From Burhinus oedicnemus (taxonomy: Eukaryota > Chordata > Aves > Charadriiformes > Burhinidae): DNA of 64,000 nucleotides. Of this stretch, positions 26,801 to 40,300 are shown in pieces. The notes under the pieces are model-generated. The model was not told the DNA's origin, made no database searches, and was given only the letters and a program-made list of their open reading frames with translations. The stretch covers positions 1 through 64,000 of the forward strand of contig VFFE01006092.1 in the NCBI GenBank assembly GCA_008921705.1, written 5' to 3'. A program made the translations under genes and the position numbers. Numbering within the stretch: position 1 is the first letter of the stretch; every line of letters begins with the position of its first letter.

Positions 26801-29800
26801 CTTTCTGTGATGCTCCAAGATAGTAAGCAATGGAAGTGAAGGCGGATGCTAGCGAGGTGCCTGGGGAGTAAGACTCTTAGGGAAGGAGCAACAGGAGAGG
26901 ACATATGGTGCCTCTCTGACAGGAGTCGCTGCTGTAGCATCTGTTGATATATCTTCTGCTGCTGCCAATATAGAAAAGCTTCATATGGTGAAGAGCTCCT
27001 CGCAACAAGTACTTCTGCCCTTCCACCTCCCTCTCTGCAAAGGCTTCTCTCTCACTTGCACCGCAACAGCGGAAAATACACGAGGAAAAAAAATAATAGC
27101 AGGGAAGAAGGAGGAAGGGTTGCCCTTTCGTAAAATTGGCAAAAACACATGTTTTCACTTTATAAGCAAACCCTTATCTCCCGTTTCAAGCCAGTCATTT
27201 CTTATGCATTACCATACACCCTCAGTTACAGCATGATACATGCGCTTAGTGATTCAATACGAAGCACTTAATTTATTTTCTCTTTTGATATTGGGCTCGA
27301 TTCTGTGAACTGCAGCAGTTTAGAGAGTTTAATCCCACAAAGGTCTGGGCAACAAAAGAGAAGTGGAGACTGAAGGTGTCTAGCCACATTGATTGTTTCA
27401 GCTCTCAAAGAGCTCCCAGCATGCTGGGCTGCACGGACACGGCAGCAACCTTTGTCTCACCATGTCGCCAAGTCAACATCCAAGAGAAACATTATTTACA
27501 AAAGCCAGTTTTAATCCCTCTCCAGCTCACTCAGTTATTTATCCCCAAGCCTAAGCTACTTCATAATGTCACTGCAACCTATTAAATACTTGTCATCCCA
27601 CAGGTGTATTTCTTATACTAGAGAGCCCATCTGGGACACTGAAGGCTTATCTACGTTCAGAGAAGATCAATGCAGAACGTAGGCAGAGAAGGATGAGGGG
27701 GATGACCAGGAGAATTGAGAACCTGACAAAATGAACCGAAGATGATATTTATTCTGCCAAATTTTAGGCATCTAATACCTTTTTGAGCCAGACACCATTG
27801 GCTTCTTTACTATGACAGAGATTAGCACCTCCAGAACATCATCAACCACAGCTGTCTTCCACATCCCTCAGAGAGCCTCTCTTCCTCTCTCCAGTGACTG
27901 TTGAGATGGCCACCACAGACGAACATTAGGGCAGAAAAAACACCCCCAATGAACCCATGAACGTGGAGGCATGGAAAGGACACAACTTCTCTCTAGGGAG
28001 GGATAATCCATCAGGACCAACCCCAGGGTGAGAACCAGGAGGTCTAAGCTGGCCACAGTTAGTCTGCAGTTGGTAACGAGGAGCTGAAGCCTAAGATGGT
28101 GCTACAGGAAGAAAAAGGGGCAAAAAAAGAAACTATTTTCAAGGGGAAGGCTGGGAAGCTCAAGAAGGGGTCTTCACAACCGGGTCTCAGCAATCTCTGT
28201 TCCTGTCCTCGGCTTCTGTGTTTATAACTCAATCAAGGCTGAAACTGAAAAGATAGATGCGTTCAACAGAGGAAAACCAAACTCCCTTCTCCAGCTATCT
28301 CCAGGAACATTTCAGGACATGCTGTTCTGCTGGCAAGGCGTGCAGTTTATTGACTCGGATTGTATCTCTACTCGATGCGTGTCAGCTGGCTTTCACACCA
28401 GCAGTCGCAGTAACATCCCAGCACCAATGTTGCCCTGAGCCGAAAGCATCCCCCCAGAGCCCAGAGAGCCTGGGTCCGCAGACGGTTGGACATCATTTCC
28501 CCAGCTCAATGCTGAAAGGTGCCTGATCCGAAGTGCCTGACTGTGAGACTAGCAGAATGCATTGGATAAACTCGTCTGCCAGCTACGCTGCCAAGCTATA
28601 GTGAGAATGAATTTGAATAATAAAAGCTGGAATAAGAAGATGCCTTGGAGAGAGTGTTGGTATAGTGCTTTCCTAAGCTTCAATTTAAAGCCTTGTTTCT
28701 ATAGCTAATGCAGTCGTAGGGAACATTAGCCTAATTTTTGTCAAGAGAACTTGTCAACACTGCAGTATTTAAGACAGACGCTAAGGACTTGTTTTATATT
28801 GCAGATAGATCACTAAGAAAGAAAGTAGTTGCGCCACACTTGGTTCACAGAAAAATAAATTGACATTCTCCCTGGGCCTAATGAGGGGATGCTGTTTTAT
28901 AACACCACGCGTGCAAGCAGCCTCACATTTTATCAGTGCACACACTGCAGCTGAGATCGGATCCAAATGCACCGTGGGGTTAGATGCAGGAACCGAGGGG
29001 GAGGTGCTTTAGATGGGCCATCGCTGGAGGTGAGCACCCAGGGACACAGATGGGACCCAGGGACACAGAGAGAGAGAAGGGACACATTTCCCTTTCAGAG
29101 ATATTCAGTAAAACATTTGGCCCAACTCCTGAAGGGTTGGGTCCTTCTACTGATGGTGTTTACCAGTTTAGCCATGACCAGTGGACTACAATTTCAGGGC
29201 TAAGGGGAGAAGACTGGTGGTAGAAGTAAGAGAATTGGCTTTGCCTCCTCAGGGGTTCAAGTGGGAGGTCAAAATTGATCTTGCCTAGCCTGATTTTTAG
29301 AGATGCTCCGTGGGCAAGTCAGCAAAAAGCAAAAAAAAGAGAGGCTGTACCGTGCATCTTTAGAAAAAAAACCCCAAAAATGTTTGCACGATCCTGCTCC
29401 TATCATACCAACTTTAAAGAATTACAACATTCTCAGAAGCCCAGGTGCGTTAATGCTGGCATAGCTTCACACTTCCCACATGCCAGCTTCAGAGCTGCGT
29501 TTGCAACAAGTCCAGGATAACAACGCTGGTGCTGTAGCATAAAGGCTAGTCCAAGACTTGCAGCTTGCTCAGTGCAAAGTTGAAAATGCCATTTTATTCG
29601 CAGTTGTCACTTGGAAGTAACAGCAGAATAACCTTGGCTTTGGAACAGAAATCAGCTTGCGGAGGAAGCCTGTGGGAGCGCAACCGCTGGGCTGCAGACT
29701 TGCAGGCAGGAGGGTGGCTCTGTTCTGCTACGGATTCTGCACTCACAGAAGAACTAAATCATTACAACGGCCAGAAATGTCCCTCGGGAAGGAAATCCTC

Positions 29801-32800
29801 TCAAAGATAAATCAATAACTCAGTGTAATTTCAGCATGCAGCCAGAAGAATTTACATTGCCAGGAAGGCTGAGCGCTCTGCCACGGAGACAGAGCCACAG
29901 CATCATCAAATGGCCTTGCAGCAGTCCTCTGCACAAGAGCTCAGGCTCCGGGTATTTGATGCAACACCAGGAGCCTGGGCTCCAACTTGCTGAGACCTCT
30001 GCGGACCCAAAACAAAACAGGAGCAGCAGGGATATGGTACGGCAAAACTCCCTCGTGACAAACCTACCTTTCCCTGGCTGTCTCCCAGCTGCCCTCCTCT
30101 GCAGCAACGTGGCTGCTCCCCACAGTCGTAGCAGTGCTGGCAAACGCTCCCGGATCTTACAGGGTAAGAGGCGTGCAAAGACAAAGCGTGAGTTAAAATA
30201 GGCACCGGAGTCCACAGGGTGGACTACAGCCACAGTCTTCCTCCCCCATCAGGGTTACAGGGGCTCCTGCCAGCCAGAGCACCCGCAAAATAAGGTGAGA
30301 CAGTGATACCCTGCAGTGCATGCTGTGATTAATGAGACTGCAATTTACGTAATTGTATTAATGCAAAGTACACTTGGACCAGTAAGTTCAAGGAAACAAA
30401 TGACACTTTACGGCACAGTTCAACACTGAGCAGTAACTCTAGCAAACAGAAAAAAAAAAGGGACCCTAATTATTCAGTAGCTCCTCTCCTCCCAGATTCT
30501 CAGGGTCAGCTTGGAGGAGAAGGTGGCCTGAATTATATTTTCATTTCCAGAACATCAACAGAATTGCTAACTAAGTTCCAGCGGCAAGGTCAAAGCCTGC
30601 CCATAGTTATGTATGCCATCCCCCTCCTGACTGCTGGCTCCAGCAAACGGTGGCACCACTGGACCCAGGAAGATCTCAGGCTGCCCGTGTCCTCTACAAG
30701 TGTGTTTAAAACACCCATACTGCGTGCTGCTCCTCCAGAGACACAGTACCAAGTACCTCTGCCATCTTTTTGCTCTGGACCCCAGCACAGATGGATAAAC
30801 TACAGCAACTAATTCCTTACAAGCTAAAACTGGCCTCCATGAAGCACAGCGTGTTTTACATGTCTAAGAGTTGAACCTCACTGAAGATAAGCCTGACAAG
30901 CAAACACCCCAGTCCAGCTGGCACCAATTTACTGTATACCCCAACCACCTACATATTGCATATTGTTACAATCAAAGCACCCGGCAGACATGGAGCCTGA
31001 GCTGCCGATGCACAGAGGGCTTGGAAGCAGCTCACCACCCAGTTTCACAAGAGCTTGAGGTACGTGCAAACCCTCTCTATGCAGAAAACTTCTGTTGCTG
31101 GGCTCTCTCGTTCGTGCTTTTAGGACTTGCCATGTGTGCGCGCACACACACGTGCGCAGGGTCCTCTGTCCTCTTTGGCACGCGGCCTTCCCCTGCTGCA
31201 GCCCACCTGGAGTGACGGATGCATTTTGGAGCGCCTGTGCTGGCCACAGTTGTGTCACTCCTCACACCCTCCTTTGGTCTCAACAAGCTCTCAAACAGAT
31301 GTGCCCATGCTCCATCAACGCTGACAAGCTGCAAGTGACTATATCTGCAAATCCAACTTTACAGCAGCTACAGATGTGGCCTGTATTTTCATATTATTTC
31401 ATCAAGACTTGCACTTTGCACCTCTGAAATGTCAAGATCTGTTGGCAGAGCTGATCCAAGAGGCAATGTCAGAAGTCATGCCAGCACTGATCCAAAGAGC
31501 TGAAGATGCATTAGGACCCCCCCAAACAAAACCAGAACAACCTGTTAAGCTCCTACAACACAGAACATGAAGGTGCCCAAGAAGCCAGGGCAGAACAACT
31601 CTGCAAAGACTACACAAAAAAGGAGACCTCACAAGAGTACCTCCATGTCCGATATAAAACCAAAAGCAAAAGCACAATTAAGTGAATGGTCACAAGTTCA
31701 GTGTCTTAAGAATTGCACTCATGGGCTACAAGCATGCAAAGCTGTCCTGGTAGCTTCCAGGCTCAGCAGCAGCATTCTGTAAGAGGGAACATGCAAAAAG
31801 CCAACTCAGTGGTGATCAGGAAGACACATATGAAGCAATCCGTCACATGGCAATCCGCGTGCACCCAAAAGTCCTGCAACACAATTAGAAATCAATAGCA
31901 AGACACAGAAACCCTCAACCACACAGTAAAATATAAAGAACACTTGTAATATTGATTTTAAAAGTACCTCGGAAAAGACAGTTGTGAAGAAGCCTGAAAA
32001 AGCAAAGCAAAATGCTGGAATTGAAGCCTTTTTTCCCCCCTCAAAAAGACATTAATAATGGATTTTCAATACAAGAAAAAAAACCTGAAACCCACACCAG
32101 ATTCTCCTGGTAATAACAGCTTTCTGCAAAGCCCAACTATTAATGTAACAGGGACGTCCATCAATCAAGCATGCAGAAAGTACTTTGAGAGCTAAAAAAG
32201 GAGCAAGCAAATATCTGCTTTTGGCAACTTAAATTTTGCCCTTAAGCACCAGGAACATAATAAATTATCAGAAGGTTGGGCTTGAACTCATTTTCTTCCA
32301 TCCTGGAGAGCTAAATGCTGAGCTTGGGGGTAAAGGTACACAAACGTGCTGCCACTGTGATTTGTGTTTGACAAAAAATGGGAGAAACAGACATAATTTC
32401 ATTTGTAAACTGATGAACTCTTGAAAAATGCTAGTGCCATTCTCAGCACCAACAAGGCAGCAAGCTCCCAACAGCAAACACGTGGCAACACCCACAGAGA
32501 AGTGACAGTGCATCGTTCCTTGAGCCCATGACTTTAGCAACCACCTTTTTGTCATTAAGGAAGGTCTTGTGAACCCTTCTCCACCTTCCACCATCCCCAG
32601 CCTGTCCAAGACTGTCCAGACACTGGAGCAGTACCAGGGTGGGATGACAAGACACGCAAACTTGCTCCAAGATGACAGTCACACCTCTCCTTGCCACAGC
32701 TCTTCTCTTCCCATTGGTACACACCCCGCAGGAAGTTGCGGTGATTAAGGCAGGTCTTCGTTGCCTGTGTTTCTCAGTGCTCTCATTAAGCAACGCTTCA

Positions 32801-33204
32801 CATTTTGGGTCCATCCACCCAGACGAGCACTGACTAGGGTGCTAGCAGCAAACCTGAGAAAAGCTGGATTTACACCAAAAAATCCAGCTGCCAAAGAAAG
32901 CAATTGTGGTGTCCCTATGCCTCCAATATTTCCTCTTTTTTTAAACACAGTGGGTCAAAACAAGTCCTAGAGATAATGAACAGAACTTACTGATTCAACC
33001 AGAAGAAGCTGCAGGCATCACTGCAACTAAGTCTTAACAAATTCTGAAGAGTGACACTATAAAACGACATTATGGAAGTCTGTATTTATTGTCTCCCCAT
33101 GCTTTCTGTATCCAAGGTGCCATGTCACACTTAACAATTTTTCTCCCTAGCTGCCAGTGATGCAAATCCTGCCTGACACCTGACAAGCTAATGGCTGGGG
33201 TTCA

Positions 33205-33216
33205 CCCCCCCCCCCC
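33205..33216 (+). repeat. C12 homopolymer followed by ACAC
   Basis: Twelve consecutive C bases followed by AAATACACACATC. It is a simple tract likely to vary in length between individuals or to be miscalled. Confidence 0.9.
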
Positions 33217-34647
33217 AAATACACACATCTCCACCCAATATAAAGCTTTGGTGGCATGAACAGGGATAAATGATTAAACCAGTACTGCCCAGGTGATGCA
33301 CGGGAGACTACAGACCATCTCCTCATCTCTCAGGTGTGCTGGGTCTACAGGGCTCACTGCAATGCAGCAAGAGAGTATGTTTGTCCCTCCTCCGCTGATG
33401 GAAGCGATGCAGAAAAGAAGCAGCCATTGTAGGAAGGTACCTTCATGCACAGCCACATTTCAGAGCAGGAGCATGCCAAGAACAGCCAAGCATCACTGCC
33501 GCGCTGTCCCTGGGAGCACTGCTGGGTTGCACCACAGCCTGCAACGGCAGAGCAGCCCTGCCAGCGAGCTCCTGCCCAGTGTCACAGCAAGCTCTCTGCG
33601 AGGCATCGGGAGGTCCTCACGGAGAACCAGAGGTCCTCCAATTCCTCATGCCAGAACTGCAGGAAATCTCCCCTTCCACGGTTCCCAGCTCAGCTACCAC
33701 TGCGCAGTGCACTTCAGTGACCCCATATCTGGCTTCTAGACTGTGGATGCAATCTTCTCGAGTGTGGTCTTCATTGAGTGTCACAACAGGTACACACAAA
33801 CAGGTAAAACTCCAAGAAAATCACCTTTGCACTCAGGCTGTACATGGGCAGAGCCTTGGGTTGTGGATGGATACTTGACAAGTACAAAGATGCTATCGTC
33901 CCACCCTGTCCGCATCTTCTGCACTGCAGAGGGGACAAAAGAAATCACATGAACCATCTCTAGTCCACTTCAGAAAAAAACACCCCAAAACCTAACAACC
34001 CCCCACACACAAATCAGTATATCATCAAGTATAGCAGAGAGCAAACAGTAGAAATAGCCACTGTAGGTGGTTAGACCTAACATGAGAATCTCTGTTGGAG
34101 AGGATGAAGGAGAGCGTACACATTTCCTCCTCATTAACACTGCTGACCGACACAGCTTCATTTGGAAGCTCTTCCTCCTCTCCTGCTTGCCAGCAAGACC
34201 AGGCTTTCCCGGCAGGTGGCAGGGTGAAGTACAAGCTCTCCTCTGTCAGCAGCCTCATTCTGCTCCTCCTTCAGGACACATCCTTTCCACTTCAGGATGT
34301 AATGCGAAGGTTGGGAGAGCACCTGAAGAGATCAAAGTGGGCAGAAAGTGGGCTCAAGTGAAAAGCCTCTTGGCTTCTCTTCCAGCAAAGGCTCTGGTCC
34401 TGTGGGGCACCTTCATTCCAGCCTCTGGCTTCTGGCTCCAGCCCTGCAACTACCCAGTACCTGGTCTCAGACATCACTTTCTGCTGTCTCTCTTCAGAGC
34501 AGTCTCCAGCAAGTCTTCCCATGTTTGCTCCATTCAGGTTTCAGCTGATGTTAGCAAGGGGGAACAGTCAGCATCACCACCACGATTCACATCTCACTAT
34601 GGAGCCCACCATGAGATCCTCTGCCTTAAAAAAGGTACTGCCATACA

Positions 34648-34910
34648 GCGTCACAGATCAGTCAAAGTTGGAAGGCATCTCTGGAGATCACCCCGTCCAA
34701 CCCCTGCTCAAGCAAGGTCACCTTGAGCAGGTTGCCCAGGACTGTGTCCAGTTGGGTTTTGAATGTCTCCTAGGATGGAGATTCCACAACCTCTCTGGCA
34801 GAGCTGACCTGCTCCAATGTTCAATCACCCTACAGTAAAACAGATTTTTCTATGTTTAAACAGTTTCTTCTCTTTCAGTTTTTGCTACCGAGGTCCCTCT
34901 GAAGGGCAGC
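34648..34910 (-). repeat. Old CR1 LINE fragment
   Basis: Degraded CR1 on the minus strand. Plus-strand landmarks are AGTTGGAAGGCATCTCTGGA, CCGTCCAACCCCTGCTCAAG, GGTTGCCCAGGACTGTGTCC and GGAGATTCCACAACCTCTCTGG, in the order of the reverse complement of a CR1 3' region. Similarity fades beyond about 34905. It is more diverged than the CR1 copies at 51.2 and 61.4 kb, so older. No reading frame is retained. Confidence 0.85.
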
Positions 34911-37369
34911 ACACCCATCGGGTGCAGCAGCCACTTCTCCCAGCTCTGTATCATGTAGTCTGTAAATACCTTCAAATACCTGTAAAAGCCTTCACAGTTT
35001 GCCACCTCATTACAGCTCTAGTTAATCGAGATACAGAGAGGTCTAATCATTCTTGCATATTATGGAATGCAGAACAGTGAGATAACTGTAATTAGTACCA
35101 ACCTTGTTAGCAGGTTAAATGATAGTATAATTAATGAAGAACAGGTGGGCTTTGTTTCAAATAAGAAAAGCAGCAGATTATATCAAAATGTAAATGTATC
35201 TTAAAATACAGTCTCGATGATAACTTGAAGGTGCTTTCAGAAACACCAGACAACAGAAATGGAAAAGTTTCACTTGGGCTGAATGACAAATCCTAAAAAT
35301 AAAACCTACTCTGGGGTTAAAATGTAAATTGTTGATTAGATCTATTTACTCACACCCTGCAGTGATGGAAGAGACAGGCAGCTTATATTTCCTCTTTTAT
35401 TTGCAGGATCATAGGCATATTCCTGTTATTGCCATTGCCGCTTGCAAGGTCTTTGCAACCCTGGGAGATCTCCAGCAGAAGAACAGAAGAAATACCAAGT
35501 GACAGACAGCATACATTAATTCAGTATTCAGAAAATATCCTGTTGCAAGTGAATGACCCAAGCAAAACTTCCTGCAGTCTTAAGGAGCAGGCAGAAAATA
35601 AGGAGAGAGGGAAAAGAATCTCAGGACTGAAGAAAGATCTTTTGCATCAGAAATGTTATCCTTAATTAGAATTTCCAACACCACCACACTTAGTCTTTCC
35701 AAAATGTAAACACATAATAAAAAATTAAACTTGAATATAGTTTTGTAAGAGTTCTTGCAATAAATGGGAATTAGTTCTACGAAACACAAGACAGACCCAA
35801 GGAGATTATATTTCCTTCCCAAGCTTATGCTGGTAAAGGAGAGCTGGAAAAACAGAGATAGATTTATTTTTTAACTCAGAAGCTTCCTTGAGATGCTAAA
35901 GAAGCTCTTTCACTAAAGCGCAGACATTTGTTTCAGTGTGCTGGATGATTAGTCTGATCCCCAGCATCCATAATGGTGCTCTGGGAGGAATTCAACGCTT
36001 TCATGCCCATGAAGCAACCTCCAGGGTTTCATGGGGATGGAGGTCGGACCTGTGGCTAAGCAAGCATGCGCTGAAATGCTTGGAAGGCTTGTCTCACAAA
36101 ATGACATCATGCATTTGGAGTGTAAGGGAGTTGGTCTGATTACATTTGGTCAAACCTTCAGAACCATTTAAGTGACTCTGGAACCCAAGTCACACTTTTT
36201 AAGAAACACTTTCCCATAATACCTGATAAAAATGTTGAAGCCAAGGTCCTGCTCTGGCTTGCTTACTCTGGAAGGAAGAGGGAAGATACTCAGACTGGAA
36301 ATTCAAGATAACCAAGGCTGTACGCACTCCCAAAATGTTTTCCAGGAGTGAAAACATTTTTCTTCCAAAGCACTGTTACAAGCTTGAAATAAACGTGCAG
36401 ACTGCTGGATAAAGACAGAGATAAAAATAGGCCTGTTACTAAATACCTCTTCTTTAACGAGCTTCATCCTTCTAAACAGTCACATGAAGGTTCTTAACGT
36501 TGTTACAGAAAATATAGCACGCTTGCACATAAAACCATAGCAAGATATTCCCCATCACCCAGCACACATTTAACCATCTCTTAGCAGCTCGCATGCTCAC
36601 AGGATCCCTGGTTTGGCAGAAAGAAGATAAAAGAGAAGAATGAGAGATCCTCTCTCTGGGAAACAGTCTCTCCTCTTTCAAAGCACTTCTTCCCCTCCGA
36701 ACAATGTAAATTCAAGCATGTGAATGATTCCCACTGCTTATGTCTACCGCTATACAGCTGATATAGTTAATCTCTTTGCTAATGCTACACTTACATTATA
36801 ACACCACCAGTCAGAGCATCATTAAAGCTAAGTTTGAAAATATTTTGAAAAATGCAGCCTAACTTCCTCCTGTTGTACAAAAAAACTGCTTGACTCTGAA
36901 ACACCTCCGTCACCTGGTTTATAACCACTTTATAATTAATCTTCAAAAAACTGTGGGGCATGGAGTCATGCATAGAGCTAGCAGGAGTCACGGATTGTCT
37001 CATGTGAAAAATGCGTCATTACATCCTTGTTTTGGTTATGCCCAACATCCAAGCCCATGGCTATGTGTTAGAGAAGCTGCAAACTTTTATCTTGGTTGCT
37101 CAGAAGTGCAATTAGTTTTTGGCGGTACGTGCATCACCACAGAAGACTTTGTATAACCACCTTGTTTAATGAAACCAGTAACACCACAGCCAGGAAGGGA
37201 CGGCATTCATCCTGATTCACTGAAAGCCCATCTCAGTCCTGCTCTGCTCCTAAACTTGAGCAATCCAAGTAGTAAATGTAGAGGTTTTTCTCACCAACAC
37301 TGGTGCTGCCAGGATACTGTCAGTTCTTGAAATGACAGAAGACAATAGAAGTTTTATCTGCGTTTGATT

Positions 37370-37382
37370 GGGGGGGGGGGGG
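37370..37382 (+). repeat. G13 homopolymer
   Basis: Thirteen consecutive G bases in otherwise unremarkable intron. It is too isolated to form a four-tract G-quadruplex by simple counting, but such a run is error-prone in sequencing. Confidence 0.9.
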
Positions 37383-40300
37383 CGGAAATTAGCTCCCAGT
37401 TCATTTCACAAATACTGAACCTGACACCCTCACAGACACGCTGGGAAAACGACAGAACTTCATGGGTCATGGAGAAGCAGATAGGAAACACAGGGAAACA
37501 GCCCTGTAAGCCAGACCAGTACCTGGCCATGCTGAATGTGCTGCACTGAGCCCATCACTCTGAGCAGTGCTGTGCTGGGGCTAGGCACAACCCTCAATTA
37601 AAACCTGCAGGTTAACTGTACTGACACACAACAGTCCATTTCTGCCCAGTTCCCAGGAATGATTTAGTACCAGGAGTTATGCCATTCTAAGGTCTCACAT
37701 TATTAAAATTTAAAAATATATATATACACACTGCATTTACAACACGCTATGAAATATATAATCAAAACTGCATTACCATGCTTGTCAAATTAGAGAAGCA
37801 GAGTGTTGGGGTTTTTTTTATAATGTGGGAGTATTTTTTTATTATTTTTTAACACGCACATTCAGTTACTGGCCTATAAAGTTCTGTTATTTGCTACAGT
37901 TTCCCATTTCTTGGTATGAATAACAAAGGTTCTGCGGTTCTGCAGTTCTGTCCTCTCCTGAAACAGGTCAGCTTTGTGCCCAAGGACCCAGCCCAGTAAC
38001 ATTCCTGGTTGTTTCACAAGCGTCTCAACTATAGGGGTCCAAAGCCACCTACACTGGCATCTCATGGGGATGGTGGCAGCAGCTCCCGGCAGCTCACCAT
38101 GGAGGGGAGGGCCATTCCACGCCTGCCTTGCACCCTGGAAGCCGTCCTGCTCACCATGCAGTGCTGCGCTGCCCTTGTCTGCACATTGAAGAGACAGCTT
38201 GACAAGGACCAGGTGTGCATCCTCAGTGGGCACCCTCTGGCTTCCCAGCTCAGAGAACCTGCTGGCAAAGAAAATTCAAGCAGATAATGCAGAGCAAGGC
38301 TGGAGACAGGTAACAGCACTGTCCTTATCTACACAGCTGAGCTGGAAAGACTCCTACAGGCAATATCTCCATGTCCAAAAGCTGGCATCCTTCAAACACT
38401 CCCTACTCAAACAGAGGTTTCAGATACCTCCCTGTCTGCATGCTCTCCGAGCATCTCTCGAGCAGTCCCAATCCTGACCTCTTACCATCAAGAGATAGGG
38501 AAACATGGTTATCCCTCCTACGCGCATCAGGAGTAAGGCATGGAGAATTTATTTAGTTTCACATGTCTGCCCTCCAGTGCCCCACACCTGAGCCAGAAGC
38601 AGCAAGTGGAGCTTCAGCCCTGGCACTTTTGCCAAAGAAGACTTTCAGCATAAGGAGGAACTGAGCATGAGCCAGCATTAGGGAAACCCTCCACCCCATT
38701 AAGGCAAAGGTGTGAAGTCAAGGAAAGCCCATGAGGATGGGGAAGCCGAGAGAGGAGAGCACGAAGCTACATGGTAATAAAAAAGAGGACCGGCATGAGA
38801 TACGTTTAAGATATCAAAAGCCTTGGATGCGAGAAGTCAGATGGAAAACAAGCAGAGAGAGTGCTACCGGGGGCTGTAACTCTGCCTCCACGCACTGAAT
38901 GTTTGCAATCACTCTTGAGACTGCCTGGGCTTTCCTACCTGCTGTAATCAGGCCAGCTCTCCCTGTTGCTGGCCAGAGAAGATGACAACAACTCCACACT
39001 CAAGATTTTCCCCCTCTGCACACCAGTAACAAGTTATTAAAAAAAACAAAACAAAATAAAAAAAACCTGGAAAAGAAGCATTTCATCTGGTGTCAATGAG
39101 GTTTTAAAAAATCTCATTTGCCTTCCCTCTTTATGCAAACTTGTGCTGATCTGATGAGATTTCTATTTCCTGGATTATACATGTCCAGCTTTGCGAAAAT
39201 GAGCATACCCTGGTGGTTTAATGTCATGTTTCACAGCCCTCTCTTGCCAATGCTGACATAAATACTTCAGAGACCTGCACACAACCGTTTGAGTTAGGTC
39301 TGGGTCACCCAGAAGCCAATGGTTCAGACAGATTCATTAATTCAGCATAGCAATTAGCAGGAGTCAGTGCAGCTCAAGACATCCTGGTGAATGGCAGGAC
39401 CAAGATAACCACCAAGGTGTAAGGAAGTCCTTGCCAGCTACCACATCACCCACACGGGCTGTGGGACAGCCCCTGGCATGGGACTCCTGAGTCAAAGGGA
39501 TGCCTCCTGACATTATCTTCTCCTCCCAGCTTTAAAAACCTCTTCTCGGGTTAGAGCAGTGCTGGCTCATTCAACTGCTGAAATCTCTTGAAAGACAAAG
39601 ACCAGCAATGAAACTGGACTGAGTTATTCCCCATCCCGAGTCCTGTTCTTTCCAAAAGCGCAGCAAGACCTTCAAAGCAGCTTCTGAAATTACCTCCCCA
39701 ACACGAATGTTTTCTTTGAGAACTGTATTTCCATACCTGTATAATCTTGTTTGCATAGCAGATGAGACAGAGGAAGATCTGAGACAAATATGAACAGCAA
39801 AGATAGCTACCAACAAAAAGCAGCCTGAGGACCCTTGGAAGCTGCAGCCATGGACATTTAAATGCTAAGCAATGTGTCATCAGCTCCCTGCTGAACATAA
39901 GATGGTTTCATCTTTGCAGAAGCAGCAACAGCAGCATGCTCACATCAGCTTCACTCTGGCAGTCTGATCAACAGCAGCAGTCATGGCTTCTTAACTGCAA
40001 TATAATTAGGCACTTAGGAAAATGACTCTGAACAGTACAAATGCCATAGACTAACTGCAGGTACCAGCACACAGCTCTGCAAACCAGAAGTTTAACCACA
40101 GCTAAAGGCACAGGCCAATCGAGCTCCTATAACACACACTCTGCCCGGCTAGATACTGAGACATGCTATCAAAACCTAAGAGAAATCCAATGCTGCAACA
40201 TTTCAATCGCCAATGCAAGATTTTGCTCCATTTCTCCCGTCTGCAGGGAGCTGCTCTGGACCAAATGAAGCCTTTCTGTGCCCCAGTGTTGGCTCCTCTC

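Noticed and set aside
34067..34726. 219-codon open frame on the plus strand
   Set aside because: Its end runs into an old CR1 fragment on the opposite strand and the rest matches no family. Chance frame.
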